Source: Stenotrophomonas maltophilia (lineage in GTDB: Bacteria > Pseudomonadota > Gammaproteobacteria > Xanthomonadales > Xanthomonadaceae). From it: 64,000 nt of DNA. The notes beneath the pieces are model-generated. The model saw only the letters and a program-made list of their open reading frames with translations. It was not told the origin of the DNA and did no database searches. This document shows positions 17,159-28,200 of this stretch, piece after piece; the first letter of the stretch is position 1, and every line of letters begins with the position of its first letter. Made by a program: the position numbers and the translations under genes. The stretch lies in assembly GCF_001676385.1 (NCBI RefSeq), contig NZ_LYVJ01000006.1, positions 62,001-126,000 of the forward strand. The letters are read 5' to 3'.

Positions 17159-17876
17159 CCGGCCCCAGGAACGGCAGGCTCAACACAAACACCGGAACGG
17201 CCACTGGAATCAACGCCGCGCCCAGCACCTTACCGGCCGCCGAACCCACACCCGGCTTGTCCTCCCTCTCCGGCAGGATCCGCTGCGCCCGCGCATTGAT
17301 CGGCTGTGCCAGCTTCCCCTTCTCCGCCAGTGCCGCAGCATCCGGCAACTGCACCTGCTCGCCGTCGCCCTCGAACAGCGCGCTGTAATAGCTGCCGCCC
17401 TTCCTTGAAAGATTGCAGGCGTGATCAAACGCCAGCGCGTAGCGGGTCCGGTCCATCGGCAGGTAGTAGCGCGCCCGCTCCTCCACGGCCTTGGCCTCAC
17501 GCGGGGCGACCTCAATCCGCTCCAGCTTGAACTGCGCGGCCTGCTCCGCCGTCACCTGCTCCGGCCGCAGCAGCAGCGCATAGCTGCCGTGCACCTTGGC
17601 CTTGTTCGCCGGGTCGCGCCAGTCTTCATGGAAGTACATCTGCGCGCAGGCCACCGCCTCGCGCAGCGGGCTGTCCATCAGCGCCCGGTACTCGCGGAAC
17701 GGCGCGGCATTGAAACGCATCGGCTCGTCATAGCGCGGCAACAGGTACAGCTGGCCGTCGTCGGCCACGAACGCACTGGTGATCTCGCGGCTTGAGGCGT
17801 GCTCCTCCGGGCCACTGGCACAGCCGGACAGCAGGCCAAGGCACAGGGCGGAGAGAATGAAGAAGGACGTTCGCAT
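17145..17876 (-). CDS. Hypothetical lipoprotein
   Basis: 243 residues. A lipoprotein signal peptide with lipobox LLSGC is at residues 14-18 (MRTSFFILSALCLGLLSGC). The mature part has no recognised domain; it ends with a hydrophobic segment (LGAALIPVAVPVFVLSLPF) before GPDHWK, which could be a membrane anchor or translocated helix. The ATG at 17876 is chosen because upstream extensions would destroy the signal peptide. Its extreme 3' end is echoed at 14614-14626 on the far side of the MazG module. Confidence 0.65.
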   Translation of the reverse strand: MRTSFFILSALCLGLLSGCASGPEEHASSREITSAFVADDGQLYLLPRYDEPMRFNAAPFREYRALMDSPLREAVACAQMYFHEDWRDPANKAKVHGSYALLLRPEQVTAEQAAQFKLERIEVAPREAKAVEERARYYLPMDRTRYALAFDHACNLSRKGGSYYSALFEGDGEQVQLPDAAALAEKGKLAQPINARAQRILPEREDKPGVGSAAGKVLGAALIPVAVPVFVLSLPFLGPDHWK

Positions 17877-17983
17877 GTTGTGTTCGAGGGCTTGCTTGGG
17901 GAAACGGCCCCGCCCAAGGAGCGAGGCCAGTTCGTCATGGTGCCACGCGCTACAGCACGCGCCAAACCGGCCCAACCGCAGCG

Positions 17984-18778
17984 TCACAGGATGGATCGGT
18001 AGGTCCCGCCCTCTACGCGCACTGCTGCACCATTGGAGGCCGCGCCCAACGGGCTTGCCAGCAGCGCCACCATCGCCGCGATCTCGTCGGCCTCGATCAT
18101 CCGCGCGATCAGCGAACTGGGCCGGTAGGTCTGGAAGAAGTGCGCTTCAATCTCTGCATCGGTCATGCCCGGTCGCGGCGCGGTCTGGCGCAGGTATTCC
18201 ACAATGCCCTCCGAGCGTGTAGCCGACGGCAGCACGCTGTTGACCGTCACCCCGGTGCCGCGGGTCAGCTCAGCCAGGCCACGCGACACCGCCAGCTGCG
18301 CCGACTTGCTCACCCCGTAATGCACCATGTCCGGCGGCGTGAACGCACCTACCTCGCTGGACATGAAGATCACCCTGCCCCAATTACGTTCCAGCATGCG
18401 CGGGAAGTAGTGCCGCGATAGGCGCACGCCGGACAGTACGTTGACCTCCAGCATGCGCATCCAGTCATCGTCGCTGATGTCGGCAAAGGCCTTCGCTTCG
18501 TAGTAGCCCAGGTTGTTGATCAGGATATCGGTATCGGGCTGTGCCGCGATCACGGCGGCCGCGCCGTCGGCGCTGGCCAGATCAGCCACCACCGTAGCCA
18601 GTTGCGCGCCCGGCGCCCCAGCGCTGACCTCGGCCATGGCTGCCTGCAGCTTTCCCGGGTCACGCCCGGTGAGGGTCACGCTTACGCCTTCGCGTGCCAA
18701 CGTGCGCGCGATAGCCAGGCCAATACCGGCGGTCGCGCCGGTGACGAGTGCGGTCTTGCCCGCCAGTTGAAGATCCAC
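17984..18778 (-). CDS. SDR family oxidoreductase
   Basis: 264 residues from a GTG start. TGATAGIGLAIA binds NAD(P), NNLG replaces the common NNAG, and SSEVGAFTPPDMVHYGVSKSA holds the catalytic Ser-Tyr-Lys. The C-terminal VRVEGGTYRSIL is typical of classical SDRs, and the MARMIEADEIAAMVALLAS-like region (ARMIEADEIAAMVALLAS) is also typical. Substrate unknown. It sits on the same strand just downstream of the DJ-1-like gene, about 80 bases away, and may be co-transcribed with it. Confidence 0.85.
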   Translation of the reverse strand: MDLQLAGKTALVTGATAGIGLAIARTLAREGVSVTLTGRDPGKLQAAMAEVSAGAPGAQLATVVADLASADGAAAVIAAQPDTDILINNLGYYEAKAFADISDDDWMRMLEVNVLSGVRLSRHYFPRMLERNWGRVIFMSSEVGAFTPPDMVHYGVSKSAQLAVSRGLAELTRGTGVTVNSVLPSATRSEGIVEYLRQTAPRPGMTDAEIEAHFFQTYRPSSLIARMIEADEIAAMVALLASPLGAASNGAAVRVEGGTYRSIL

Positions 18779-18859
18779 GAGGTTTATCCTTCGAGTAGGA
18801 AGTGGGCGTCCCGCGCGCCGAGCGCAGGACTCACCGAAAAAACAGATGTGCTGTCTGGC

Positions 18860-19730
<871 letters not shown>

Positions 19731-19795
19731 TTATTCATCGCCGCAGCGGCGATAAATTGGCCCCATCGCAAAACATCTGTTCCCCGGAGAGCCAA

Positions 19796-20713
19796 ATGAG
19801 CCGCAAGTTCGACTATCTGGGCGATGTGGAGGTGTTCCTGGCGGTGGTCGAGCATGGCTCGTTCACTGCCGGCGCGGTGGCGCTGTCCACCACGCCCTCG
19901 GTGCTGAGCCGCGCGGTCACCCGCCTGGAAGCGCGGCTGGGCCGGCAGCTGCTGCAGCGGACCACCCGCCGCGTGGGCCTGACCGACGCCGGGCGGCTCT
20001 ATCTGGAACAGGTGCGCACCGCCTTCGGCCTGCTGGACGACGCCGAGCGCGACGTACTGGCCCAGGACGGTGCGCTGGCTGGCCGCGTACGCCTGAGCGT
20101 GCCCACCACCTATGGCCACTACCGGCTGCCGCCCGTGCTGGCGCGCTTTGCGCAGCAGTACCCGCAGGTGCAGGTGGAACTGAACATCACCAACCGCAAC
20201 GTGGACCTGGTGGCCGAAGGCTTCGACCTGGCCATCCGCCTGGGCCAGCTGCCGGACAGCGGGCTGGTGGGGCGAAAGCTGGAAGACGCGCCGCTGCTGC
20301 TGGTGGCCGCGCCGGACTATCTGCAGCGCCACGGCACGCCGCAGACGCTGGACGACCTGCAGCAGCACCTGTGCCTGCCGTTTGTGATGCCGCGCACCGG
20401 GCGGCTGGCCCCGTGGATCTTCCGAGACGACGGGCGCGATGTGGACTGGCTGCCGCGTTCGTCCATCGAGACCTCCGACGATGTGCTGGGCGTGGTGTCG
20501 CTGGCCGAACAGGGCATCGGCATCTGCCAGAGTTACGAATTCATCGTGCGCGCGCGGTTGCAGCGTGGGGAGTTGGTGGAAGTGCTGCCGCAGCTGCGTG
20601 GGCGGTCGCGGCCGTTCTCGGTGATCTATGCGCCGCATCGGCGACAGTCTGCGGCGGCGCGGGCGATGATTGAGTTGCTGGTGGGGAATGCGGGTGAGAA
20701 TCGCGCTGGTTGA
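19796..20713 (+). CDS. LysR family transcriptional regulator
   Basis: 305 residues. The N-terminal winged helix is clear (FLAVVEHGSFTAGAVALSTTPSVLSRAVTRLE), followed by a periplasmic-binding-like effector domain (LVAEGFDLAIRLGQLPDSGL, SLAEQGIGICQSYE). The pattern of the effector domain is close to the DmlR/AaeR-like LysR group. It is divergent from the DJ-1-like gene with about 95 bases between, the standard arrangement for a LysR regulator and its target. Confidence 0.92.
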   Translation: MSRKFDYLGDVEVFLAVVEHGSFTAGAVALSTTPSVLSRAVTRLEARLGRQLLQRTTRRVGLTDAGRLYLEQVRTAFGLLDDAERDVLAQDGALAGRVRLSVPTTYGHYRLPPVLARFAQQYPQVQVELNITNRNVDLVAEGFDLAIRLGQLPDSGLVGRKLEDAPLLLVAAPDYLQRHGTPQTLDDLQQHLCLPFVMPRTGRLAPWIFRDDGRDVDWLPRSSIETSDDVLGVVSLAEQGIGICQSYEFIVRARLQRGELVEVLPQLRGRSRPFSVIYAPHRRQSAAARAMIELLVGNAGENRAG

Positions 20714-21261
20714 AGCTGCGAGCTTGTTAACGGTGTCGGGTTTGAACCGATTTTCGAGGTGTGCAGCTGATCGCGCGCCGTTGCTTGGCGAGGCGGACTA
20801 AGAACTATTGCAAAGAAGGCTGTCGCGCTATTTGCTTGTGGCATAGGCGATTGCGCCACATTGGTTCGCCATCAACAGAGCGGCTGCGCTAATGCGTCTG
20901 CTGGCGTCGCGTGCTGCACGAATGGCGCATGCAACAATAGTTCTTCGCTCTCGGATTCGACGATTCCTTCGCGAATTTCTATTGGCATTCGGAGAGGCGG
21001 CGTAAACACCATGGCGCGCCACCGACAACGGGTGGCTCGGGTCTGCAAACCCGAAGAAAGCGATGTCTGTAGTTTGCGCTTGCCCGTCGGCACCGTGCTT
21101 AACCGGTGCCGGCGGGCAATCCGTCGGCCTTTCTGGCGGGCGGTGCGTGGGGGCTTTCGGGCCCACCGGTTTATGACATCGCTTCTTCCGGTTTGCAGCC
21201 ACGCATCGTCCGCCACCTCTTCACGGTGGCGCTGTTAAGCACAGCCACGGAAGCCGACGCC
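20714..21261. other. Long intergenic region with cruciform-like leader
   Basis: No credible gene up to 21261. Positions 21018-21230 form a large imperfect inverted repeat. The arms at 21041-21067 and 21175-21199 share GACATCGCTT(T)CTT..GGTTTGCAG. Each flank carries a side hairpin (GCCACC...GGTGGC at 21018-21036 and about 21212-21230). A central hairpin lies at 21080-21119 with 16-nt arms (TTGCCCGTCGGCACCG and its near complement). The structure ends about 30 bases before the next gene, so it would be transcribed as its 5' leader. Confidence 0.6.
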
Positions 21262-21618
21262 ATGAACGAATCCGACACCTTCTCCTCGTACACCGTTGTT
21301 GAACCCATCAACGACGACACTCCCCTGCCCGACCTGAACTCCCTGCTCGGCATTCTCAAGCGCATGCGCGGCTGCGAGGGTGCAGATGGGCATCCTTGGC
21401 CAGAAACCGATGTCTCACCCGGCCGCCGCATGAGCCTGGCTAGAAGTGAGCGCGCGATGGTTGGCGCACTGACGGTGCTGGAGCTGCTACACGCGGCAGA
21501 CCGCTGCCGGGTGGCAGCGGAGCCGGAGCGGCATCTGGATGAGGGGGTGGTGGATGGGTTGTTTCTGGCTTGCCGCGGGCTGGTTGAGTGGGCTTGCCAC
21601 GAGGTTAGGCCAGAGTGA
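21262..21618 (+). CDS. Hypothetical protein behind a structured leader
   Basis: 118 residues, acidic, with an N-terminal disordered part (FSSYTVVEPINDDTPLPDL) and a C-terminal helical part (ARSERAMVGALTVLELLHAADRC, VDGLFLACRGLVEWA). No domain was recognised with confidence; the general plan (short, acidic, helical C-terminus) is like the small DUF3077-type proteins of pseudomonads. The ATG at 21262 directly follows a strongly structured leader. Function unknown. Confidence 0.5.
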   Translation: MNESDTFSSYTVVEPINDDTPLPDLNSLLGILKRMRGCEGADGHPWPETDVSPGRRMSLARSERAMVGALTVLELLHAADRCRVAAEPERHLDEGVVDGLFLACRGLVEWACHEVRPE

Positions 21619-21696
21619 CCTGCTCGATCGGAGCACACTTACGGGAGGGTTGGTCGAGCCTCACTTCGACCAGTGCCGCTCCGAGCCAGTAGCTAA

Positions 21697-21978
21697 CCTT
21701 CAACGCCTGATTGGCTAGAGGTATGCCCAGCTTGCGGTGCGTATGGCATCGTTGGCGGCGAAGAGGCTTACGAGGAACTGGCCGACGACCAGTCAGGGGC
21801 CGAACCCGGCTTCGAGATTGTCGAAACCGGGTACTACTCGCTGGAATTTCATTGCCCCACCTGCGGCTTGGCACTTGAAGGCAGCGATGAAGTGGCCTTG
21901 GCTGGCCTGGACGTTGACACGCATTACGACCTCGAAGAGCGCGAAATCGAGTACGAACCGGATTACGGCAACGACTAA
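21697..21978 (+). pseudogene. C-terminal zinc-ribbon fragment without a start
   Basis: The frame after the stop at 21694-21696 reads through VCPACGAYGIVGGEEAYEEL, then FHCPTCGLALEG and an acidic end (DYGND, TAA at 21976). The two CPxCG pairs form a complete zinc ribbon. There is no start codon and no upstream domain, so this is the leftover 3' end of a larger gene, probably truncated at the island edge. The 21619-21998 interval otherwise shows nothing. Confidence 0.6.
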
Positions 21979-21998
21979 GACCGTTCGGTGCTCATATG

Positions 21999-22658
21999 TC
22001 AAGCGAGGCGACGTCTCTGCGCCTGATGCTCTCGCTCGACCTGCCGGCACGCCTCGTCGTGAAACAGGTCCGCCGTCATAACGATTGAGTATGCGTCGTA
22101 CTCGTTCACCAGCTTATCCGCGTTCAAACGGACGTCATCTTCCGGTCGGAAAAAAGGCTCATCCGTGTCAGCAATGAAGGCCAAATCCGTGCGTTGGATG
22201 GTCTGATCCACAAGATACCCGGCGCTCTCTTCCTCCGTCGTGATCTCCAGCCAGACACGGCCAGGTACTTGAACGATCCTGACGGAGGCGATATTCGAGC
22301 GCAGGTACGCCGGATATCTTTCCCGAAGCCGTTGTGTCACGTCTTCCGCCACGTACTGTGCTGCCGGACTCTGGGAAGGCTCGGCCAAATCGAGTAGCAA
22401 TGCAATGGCTTTGTCGAGCGGATACCGAAAGAACTCGCGCGCCGCATCGACACGAAAATCGGTCAGCGCAAGATGTGCTTTCGCTTCCAGCGCCTCATGT
22501 TGTTCAGCAAACAATTCGAAGGCCACTTGGAACGGCGTTGGCACACTCGTGGACGAAAGTTCGCGCGCACGCGTACGGGCGTCGCGTAGTGTTCGCCCGA
22601 TCTTGATCAAGCCCGGCATACTCGGGTTGACCAAAATATAGACATACCCTGGGACCAT
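21999..22658 (-). CDS. GIY-YIG / T5orf172-type nuclease-domain protein
   Basis: 219 residues from the ATG at 22658. The N-terminus has the GIY-YIG pattern in its Mug113/T5orf172 form: GYVYILVNPSMPGLIKIGRT, then ARELSSTSVPTPFQVAFEL and a downstream glutamate-rich helix. The C-terminal 120 residues are unassigned. It is the last gene of the ubiquitin-like cassette, 88 bases after the DUF6527 gene. A nuclease effector is one possibility, but membership of the system is inference from position and strand. Confidence 0.7.
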   Translation of the reverse strand: MVPGYVYILVNPSMPGLIKIGRTLRDARTRARELSSTSVPTPFQVAFELFAEQHEALEAKAHLALTDFRVDAAREFFRYPLDKAIALLLDLAEPSQSPAAQYVAEDVTQRLRERYPAYLRSNIASVRIVQVPGRVWLEITTEEESAGYLVDQTIQRTDLAFIADTDEPFFRPEDDVRLNADKLVNEYDAYSIVMTADLFHDEACRQVEREHQAQRRRLA

Positions 22659-22746
22659 GGGCTGCCCTCCTCTCCCTAAATGCTCCAGCACGCCGACAAG
22701 CGTGCCGGAACTCTGTTGTAAAAGACACCATGATGCCGCATGCCGA

Positions 22747-23226
22747 CTACTTGTCCGACTTACTACCCGAGAACCAGGCAACGACGGAAGACCACCAGTT
22801 GCCAGAGCGACGCGACGCTGGCGTAGCCTCGAAGACCACTCGACCGGTGTCTCCATCCTCGGCTCGCTCGTGCTCGTCTTGCCGCCCATAGAAGCGTGCC
22901 TTGGCTGCCTGGTCGCGCCGGTGTTCAGCCGCAACCTGAGCCGCACTCCAAGGTCCGGCCTCGATAACCCGGCCCTGGCGAATCACGTAATGCGAGCGGC
23001 ACGGCAGTTGCCAGTTGCCGATCGAGGGTGACAGGGAGACCGATGCGCCGTCGTAGGTCATCTTCCAGTCGGTCGGAGACAACGGCGTCACCACCTGTTC
23101 GCCGCAGCCGCAGCAACAGCTATGCACTACCGTCGCGTAGTCCATCGACACATACAAGATGCCCGGGACGAGTTCCCTCGGCACGTTGCGTACGAAGCGA
23201 TGCTCGAGCGTCGTGATGCGCGTCAT
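22747..23226 (-). CDS. DUF6527 family protein of the ubiquitin-like cassette
   Basis: 159 residues. The signature is an N-terminal beta-rich segment (LVPGILYVSMDYATVVHSCC) leading into CCCGCGEQVVTPLSP, a cysteine cluster likely to bind zinc, then WQLPCRSHYVIRQGRV. This is the pattern of DUF6527 proteins, which occur next to multi-ubiquitin and ThiF genes. The start codon overlaps the ThiF stop by four bases, so it is translationally coupled. Role is not established here; a processing peptidase or ligase-like role is possible. Confidence 0.72.
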   Translation of the reverse strand: MTRITTLEHRFVRNVPRELVPGILYVSMDYATVVHSCCCGCGEQVVTPLSPTDWKMTYDGASVSLSPSIGNWQLPCRSHYVIRQGRVIEAGPWSAAQVAAEHRRDQAAKARFYGRQDEHERAEDGDTGRVVFEATPASRRSGNWWSSVVAWFSGSKSDK

Positions 23227-24404
23227 GCCTGATCCCCGTTAAGCAATAGGTTGCCATCGGTGGTGTACGTACAGTGGTGCTCGCGTTCCAGATCGCGATA
23301 GAAGCCACGGAGCTTCTTCCACTTGATGACGGCGAGCACCGCGTTGAACGCGTTCAGATCGGCGACTTGAATGTTCGAGGCATAGATGTCGCGCTCGCCG
23401 CCCCCCGCAAACGAGATGCGTCCGGCATGGACATGCTCGCGCTTCTCGGGCGTGCTGGTGGTCACGCGCAAGATCCCACCCAGGCTACCGTCGACCAGCT
23501 CCAGACCCATGCCAACATCGATGAAGGGCACACCAAAGGCTTCGAGCTTCTGTACCACCACGCGTTTGTCTTCCCCGGCGTCCATACAGAGAAATGCGAA
23601 GGTGGTGCCATTCAGCAGCTCGACGTTGGTGTGATCGAGCTTGACCGGATGCGCGACAATACCGCGGTGCATCCTGCCGTAGATGCCCTTGAGGTAATCG
23701 ACCTTTTTCGGCGCGTCGCGCAACTCTTCAAGCGACGGAGCCCCTGGGGCGCGAAAGGCATTGTGCTGCAGGAACTCGTCGGCATCGAACAGGCGAATTT
23801 CGCGCACTGGCGTTTTGGCTACGAGATCCACTATATAGCTCCCGGTGCCGCCCGTGCCAATCACCGAAATGATCTCGCCCTCCAGCTTTTCGGACAGGTT
23901 ACCGATGCCCACGCGGTCCGAGGCGGTATCAATATAGTTGAACATCGTGTCGGTCTTCGTGTCGTCAGGCGCACGGAAGATGCGCGGGCTGAGGCCCGGT
24001 TGCAGCACCGCCGCAGGGCCCGCGAGGATGGACGCATAGGTAGCCATCTTCTCGTAGAAGTTCGGATAGCCGTCGGGCCCCGGCTTACTCGAAAAGGCGT
24101 GCTGGGCCGTCACACCGTGGCCCAGATTGAAGAGCTGGGACTGGTGCGCGATTTCGCGCAGCGGCGTGCCATCGGCACGGCACGGAAAATCGCCATCCCA
24201 ATGCATAACGTGAGTCGAAGGCTTACAGGTCATATCCCCGGCCAAGTCCAGGGGGCACACAAGCGTTCCCGCGCGCAACCGCTTCTGGGCATCGACGTAG
24301 GGCACTTCGCGCATCACCAGCAAACCGCCCACGGCTTGCACGAAGTAGCCCTCCTCGCGCAACTGGCGCAGGTCCGCATTAAGACTGAACAGTTTTCGTG
24401 ACAT
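23223..24404 (-). CDS. E1-like ThiF family adenylyltransferase
   Basis: 393 residues from the ATG at 24404. A novel-type N-terminal domain of about 170 residues (YFVQAVGGLLVMREVP, THVMHWDGDFPC) corresponds to the DUF6791-type region seen in these E1s. The C-terminal half is the Rossmann-like adenylation domain: ISVIGTGGTGSYIVDLVAK, then IRLFDADEFLQHNAFR (acidic ribose-binding residue) and FAFLCMDAGEDK. It would activate the C-terminus of the multi-ubiquitin-like protein encoded just upstream, whose gene it overlaps by 26 bases. Confidence 0.85.
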   Translation of the reverse strand: MSRKLFSLNADLRQLREEGYFVQAVGGLLVMREVPYVDAQKRLRAGTLVCPLDLAGDMTCKPSTHVMHWDGDFPCRADGTPLREIAHQSQLFNLGHGVTAQHAFSSKPGPDGYPNFYEKMATYASILAGPAAVLQPGLSPRIFRAPDDTKTDTMFNYIDTASDRVGIGNLSEKLEGEIISVIGTGGTGSYIVDLVAKTPVREIRLFDADEFLQHNAFRAPGAPSLEELRDAPKKVDYLKGIYGRMHRGIVAHPVKLDHTNVELLNGTTFAFLCMDAGEDKRVVVQKLEAFGVPFIDVGMGLELVDGSLGGILRVTTSTPEKREHVHAGRISFAGGGERDIYASNIQVADLNAFNAVLAVIKWKKLRGFYRDLEREHHCTYTTDGNLLLNGDQA

Positions 24405-25134
24405 TGAAGATCGTCCCGTGATGTTGAACTTCGACCGAACCGCCTTCGGCAAGCTCACCTGCGTGCGGCTTGGAGGCCGCATGACGATAGGTCATGGAGT
24501 AGCGGACGTTGGGCTCGACCTGTGAGCCGGGGAACGCCAACTGCACCACCTGCTCGAACGTGACACGCTTCTCCGGTACCGGCTCCTCGCGCGAGTTCAC
24601 GACGATGACGTATCCCTTCACCGGGCGGCGCGCCGTGACGAAGTGCTCCACGCCCGGCTCGGTGAGATCGATGCGGTCTTCGGGCTCGATCATGCGGTCC
24701 GTACCACCGCGGACTTCGAGGAAAACCGCCTGATCCGCACCGATGCCCGACAAGACGTAAAGCGCCTCACCCGAGATCGACGACTGCCCCCAGATCAGTT
24801 GACGGCCATCGAGCGTGAGCTTGAAGTCGCGGTCCGTACGAAACGCGATGAAGCGTTCAGCGCCCTGCCCGCGCAGGTCAAACGTTTCGTTGAGGGAGAC
24901 GTCCTCGAAGTCTCCCGAAGCCAGGATGGCGCACAACGTGACGTCGTCACGATCATCCAGCCCGGCCGCCGCCAGAATTTGGCGGCCAGTCGGTACGGGA
25001 TCGGTCACCATGACAGGGCGGAAATCCACGCCATCAAGGGCAAAGTGAATCCGGTAGGCGCGGGCCACCCTCAGCGGGCGGTTCTCCCGCAACGCCTGGC
25101 CCACGTCATCGATATCGTCGTAATGGGTACTCAT
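24379..25134 (-). CDS. Multi-ubiquitin-like (multiple beta-grasp) protein
   Basis: 251 residues from the ATG at 25134; AGAGGA lies upstream. After a short acidic leader there are three consecutive ubiquitin-like beta-grasp units, about residues 25-100 (YRIHFALDGVDFRPVMVTD), 100-170 (RDFKLTLDGRQLIWGQSSI) and 170-251 (KGYVIVVNSREEPVPEKRV). The chain ends FNVTKTVQS, not in a Gly-Gly, so either processing is needed or a different C-terminal chemistry is used. The downstream ThiF E1 and DUF6527 genes match known bacterial multi-ubiquitin operons. Confidence 0.85.
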   Translation of the reverse strand: MSTHYDDIDDVGQALRENRPLRVARAYRIHFALDGVDFRPVMVTDPVPTGRQILAAAGLDDRDDVTLCAILASGDFEDVSLNETFDLRGQGAERFIAFRTDRDFKLTLDGRQLIWGQSSISGEALYVLSGIGADQAVFLEVRGGTDRMIEPEDRIDLTEPGVEHFVTARRPVKGYVIVVNSREEPVPEKRVTFEQVVQLAFPGSQVEPNVRYSMTYRHAASKPHAGELAEGGSVEVQHHGTIFNVTKTVQS

Positions 25135-25220
25135 TGTCAAATCCTCTTAAGGTATGTGCCAGGTCGCACCTGGCTACAGTTGCTTAATCGGACTGACGGA
25201 AGGCCGCCGGTAAATTATTT

Positions 25221-28200
25221 TCAGAACGTCTTGTGGAGCGTTCCAGTCGGCGTCGGGCCACACACGAAGAAGGCGGGACATCCGGGACAGGTGTATTCGG
25301 AACGTTCGGCCGCAAACTGGCCAGCTCGAATGCTGGTCAGGATGTCCGCGAGCTTGCCGTGGCTATTGGTCAACTGCTTCGGTGTAAGGCTGAGCGGCCT
25401 GATCTCGCCATCAGCCAGGTAGATCACTTCGACCGTGGCGCCCGGGAATGCCCGCTGGGTAGCCAAAAGCACGGCTGCCGAGCCCACGTCTTTCGATTCC
25501 TTGCGCGGGGCATGGCCGGTGCGGACGGTTCGCAGCGTCCGAATTCCGTCCTTGAGCAGGATCTCGTCCGGGCGAACGACAATTTGCTGGTCGCCGAAGG
25601 CCACACTCAAGGCTTGCATAGGTTCGACAATGGCGCCCTCGCGCGACGCTAAGAAGAACTGGATCATGGCCATCGCCATGGCACGATATTCTGTAGCGTA
25701 GCCATGTTCATGCAACTCATGCTCCACCAAAGCCTCTTCCAGGCGGCTCTCCCAGTCGGGCGTCTGGCCGGTCTCGATGACGGCCTGGCAGACCGAACGC
25801 ACCGCCTCATGCATCTTCATGAAGGCAGTGGCCTGTCGCCGTCCCCCGACCTGCAACAAATGGGTATAGAGGAAGCGTCGGGGGCAGGATTCGTAGAGCG
25901 CGGCAGCTTGAGCGCTAAAGCTCACTGGCCCGGAAAACACAATAGGCAATGGCACGGTGTCCGGCGCGGGCGTCAGGCGAAGCACGGGGGTAACCGATAT
26001 CTGCTGCAGCGCGCCGAGCCGATCGACAAACTCGGACAGGGGTCGCCGATGTCCGTTTCCTTTGGCATGCGCCGCATACAGGAAGAGCCGGTCACGCGCG
26101 CGAGACATCGCCACATAGAAAAGGCATTCCTGCTCCTGCGCCTGCGCGTCACGCTCCGCCCCCTCCGATGAGGTCGCCGCGCCAGCAATCATCCCTTCTG
26201 GCGGCGGGCATTTGGGCGGTCGATACGCACCCGGCATGCTGTCCTGGTTCGCGCCGGCCAGATGCACCGCCGGGAATTCCAACCCTTTGGCGCCATGAAT
26301 GGTCATGAGCCGGACGGCATCGATCCCCTGCGCTGCGGCCGGGAGTTGCCGCAGATCCCGATCATCACGCAATCTAAGCAGCCGGCGAATGCGCTCCATC
26401 AGCCGCGCGATCGGCAAACCTTGGCCAGCCGGCTGCGCACGGACGAAATTCATAAACTGCCAGACGGCAATACCTTGGGCTTGCTCGGCCACACTGCTTG
26501 ACGCGGCGATGCGCGCCGCCGAACGCGTTCGATCGAGTAAAACCGTGGCCAGAACGGTCCAGGGATGAGACAAGGCGTCGAATCCGGCCACAGCCGTTGC
26601 GAGCGCACCGAGCGCGGTTTGCCCTGCCGGCGAGAGATGAGTGAAAACTGATGTCCAGTCGCCCGGCGCCGCCTCAGTCGTGCGCAAGTGCTCAAACACC
26701 TGCACCACATCCTCAAGCGACATCGCGAACTCCGGCCAGCACGCAATGCGCACTAGCCCCATAGCGCGGCGGTCGGTCAGTAGCGACAGGAAGGCCACAA
26801 GGTCCTTGACCTCCTGACGCTCGAAAAGACTCCCCAGAAATAGTACCGGAATCCCCAACCGCTCCAGTTCCTGCCCCAATTCTGAGAGTTTGTCGTTGCC
26901 TCGACAGAGCACTGCCTGGTCCCGGTATTGATAGCCGGCCTGACGCAGCTGATCGATGTTCTCGGCCAACGCTGCACTGGTGAGTTCGCCTGTCGCGACA
27001 AGACGCAATTCCGGCGAGATACCGCATGACGCGCGATCAGCCTCGAGCCGACTGTGCGTACCACCAGCGCGCATACCTGCAGCAAACGTGGAGAAGGTAT
27101 CAGTGATCTCCCGAACAGAACGATAGTTGTGCGTCAGGTAACCGACGACACCACCAGGAAAGTCTTCGTGACCGAAACGGGAAATGTTGAACGACGAAGC
27201 ACCTCGGAAACGATAGATAGACTGCTTCCCGTCTCCAACAACCCAAAGATGCGTACCATCGGGCTTGAGTGCGTTTAGCAAGCGAACACTGGAGCGATTG
27301 ACGTCTTGATATTCATCAACCAGCACATGATCGTAGGTCTGCTGCAATTGCAAACGCAGCGCTTCATTCGACTCCAGCAACTGCACGGGCCGCAGAACCA
27401 AATCCCCGAAATCCACGCAACCTGCCTGACGTTTCAGTTCTTCGTACGTCTCGTAGACCGTCGCCACCTCCAGTGCACGCTCGGCCGCCTGGATCTCCTC
27501 TGGACTTGTCGCTGTGTCATGCATGCAGCGTGCGAGGTCGCGGTACCGCGCGGCGTCGACCACTTCGTCTTTTGCGCGCGATATCGCGCTCAGCATGTCA
27601 GCGATAACTTGCGAGGGGTCGTAGACATCGCGATAGTGCGTGAGGCCCAGCCGAGGAAATGCGGACTCCAGCAACTCGACCGCCTCGGTGCGATCCATGA
27701 GTCGCGGATCGGGCGGCAACTCAACTTGGTCATGAAAGCGCCGAAGCACGTCCAGACCAAACCGATGGAAGGTACCAACCCACAACGCGGCCGCAGCAGC
27801 GGGTCGTGTACGCGCGAGCCTCTCGACCATCTCGGCAGCCGCGCGATTGGAGAACGTCAACAACAGGATACGGCGGGGGTCCACGCCTTCGTCTAGCAGG
27901 CTCTCCACCCGCGCGACGAGCGTACGTGTCTTGCCAGTACCGGGGCCGGCCTGGAGCAGGTAGGCTGCTCCTCGATGCATCGCAGCTTGTCGCTGCGCGT
28001 CGTTCATCGGGATATCCGGCGTTTGACGGGGAGGCGTGAGGGTCAGGCTAGGCAGCAGTAATGCGTCAAGCATCTGCTGCGCCACCACATCAAACGGTGC
28101 GCCAAGCCGGGTGGCAATGGCGCTACACGTCATTCCCTGTCCCAAATGCAGTTCCCTGACTACCGGGCGCGGCAGCAAGAACTCGCGCGCAAAGAGGTCC

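Noticed and set aside
20828..21202. A 124-residue minus-strand ORF in the long intergenic gap
   Set aside because: It overlaps the cruciform-like structure, which explains its odd composition; no family or ribosome site.
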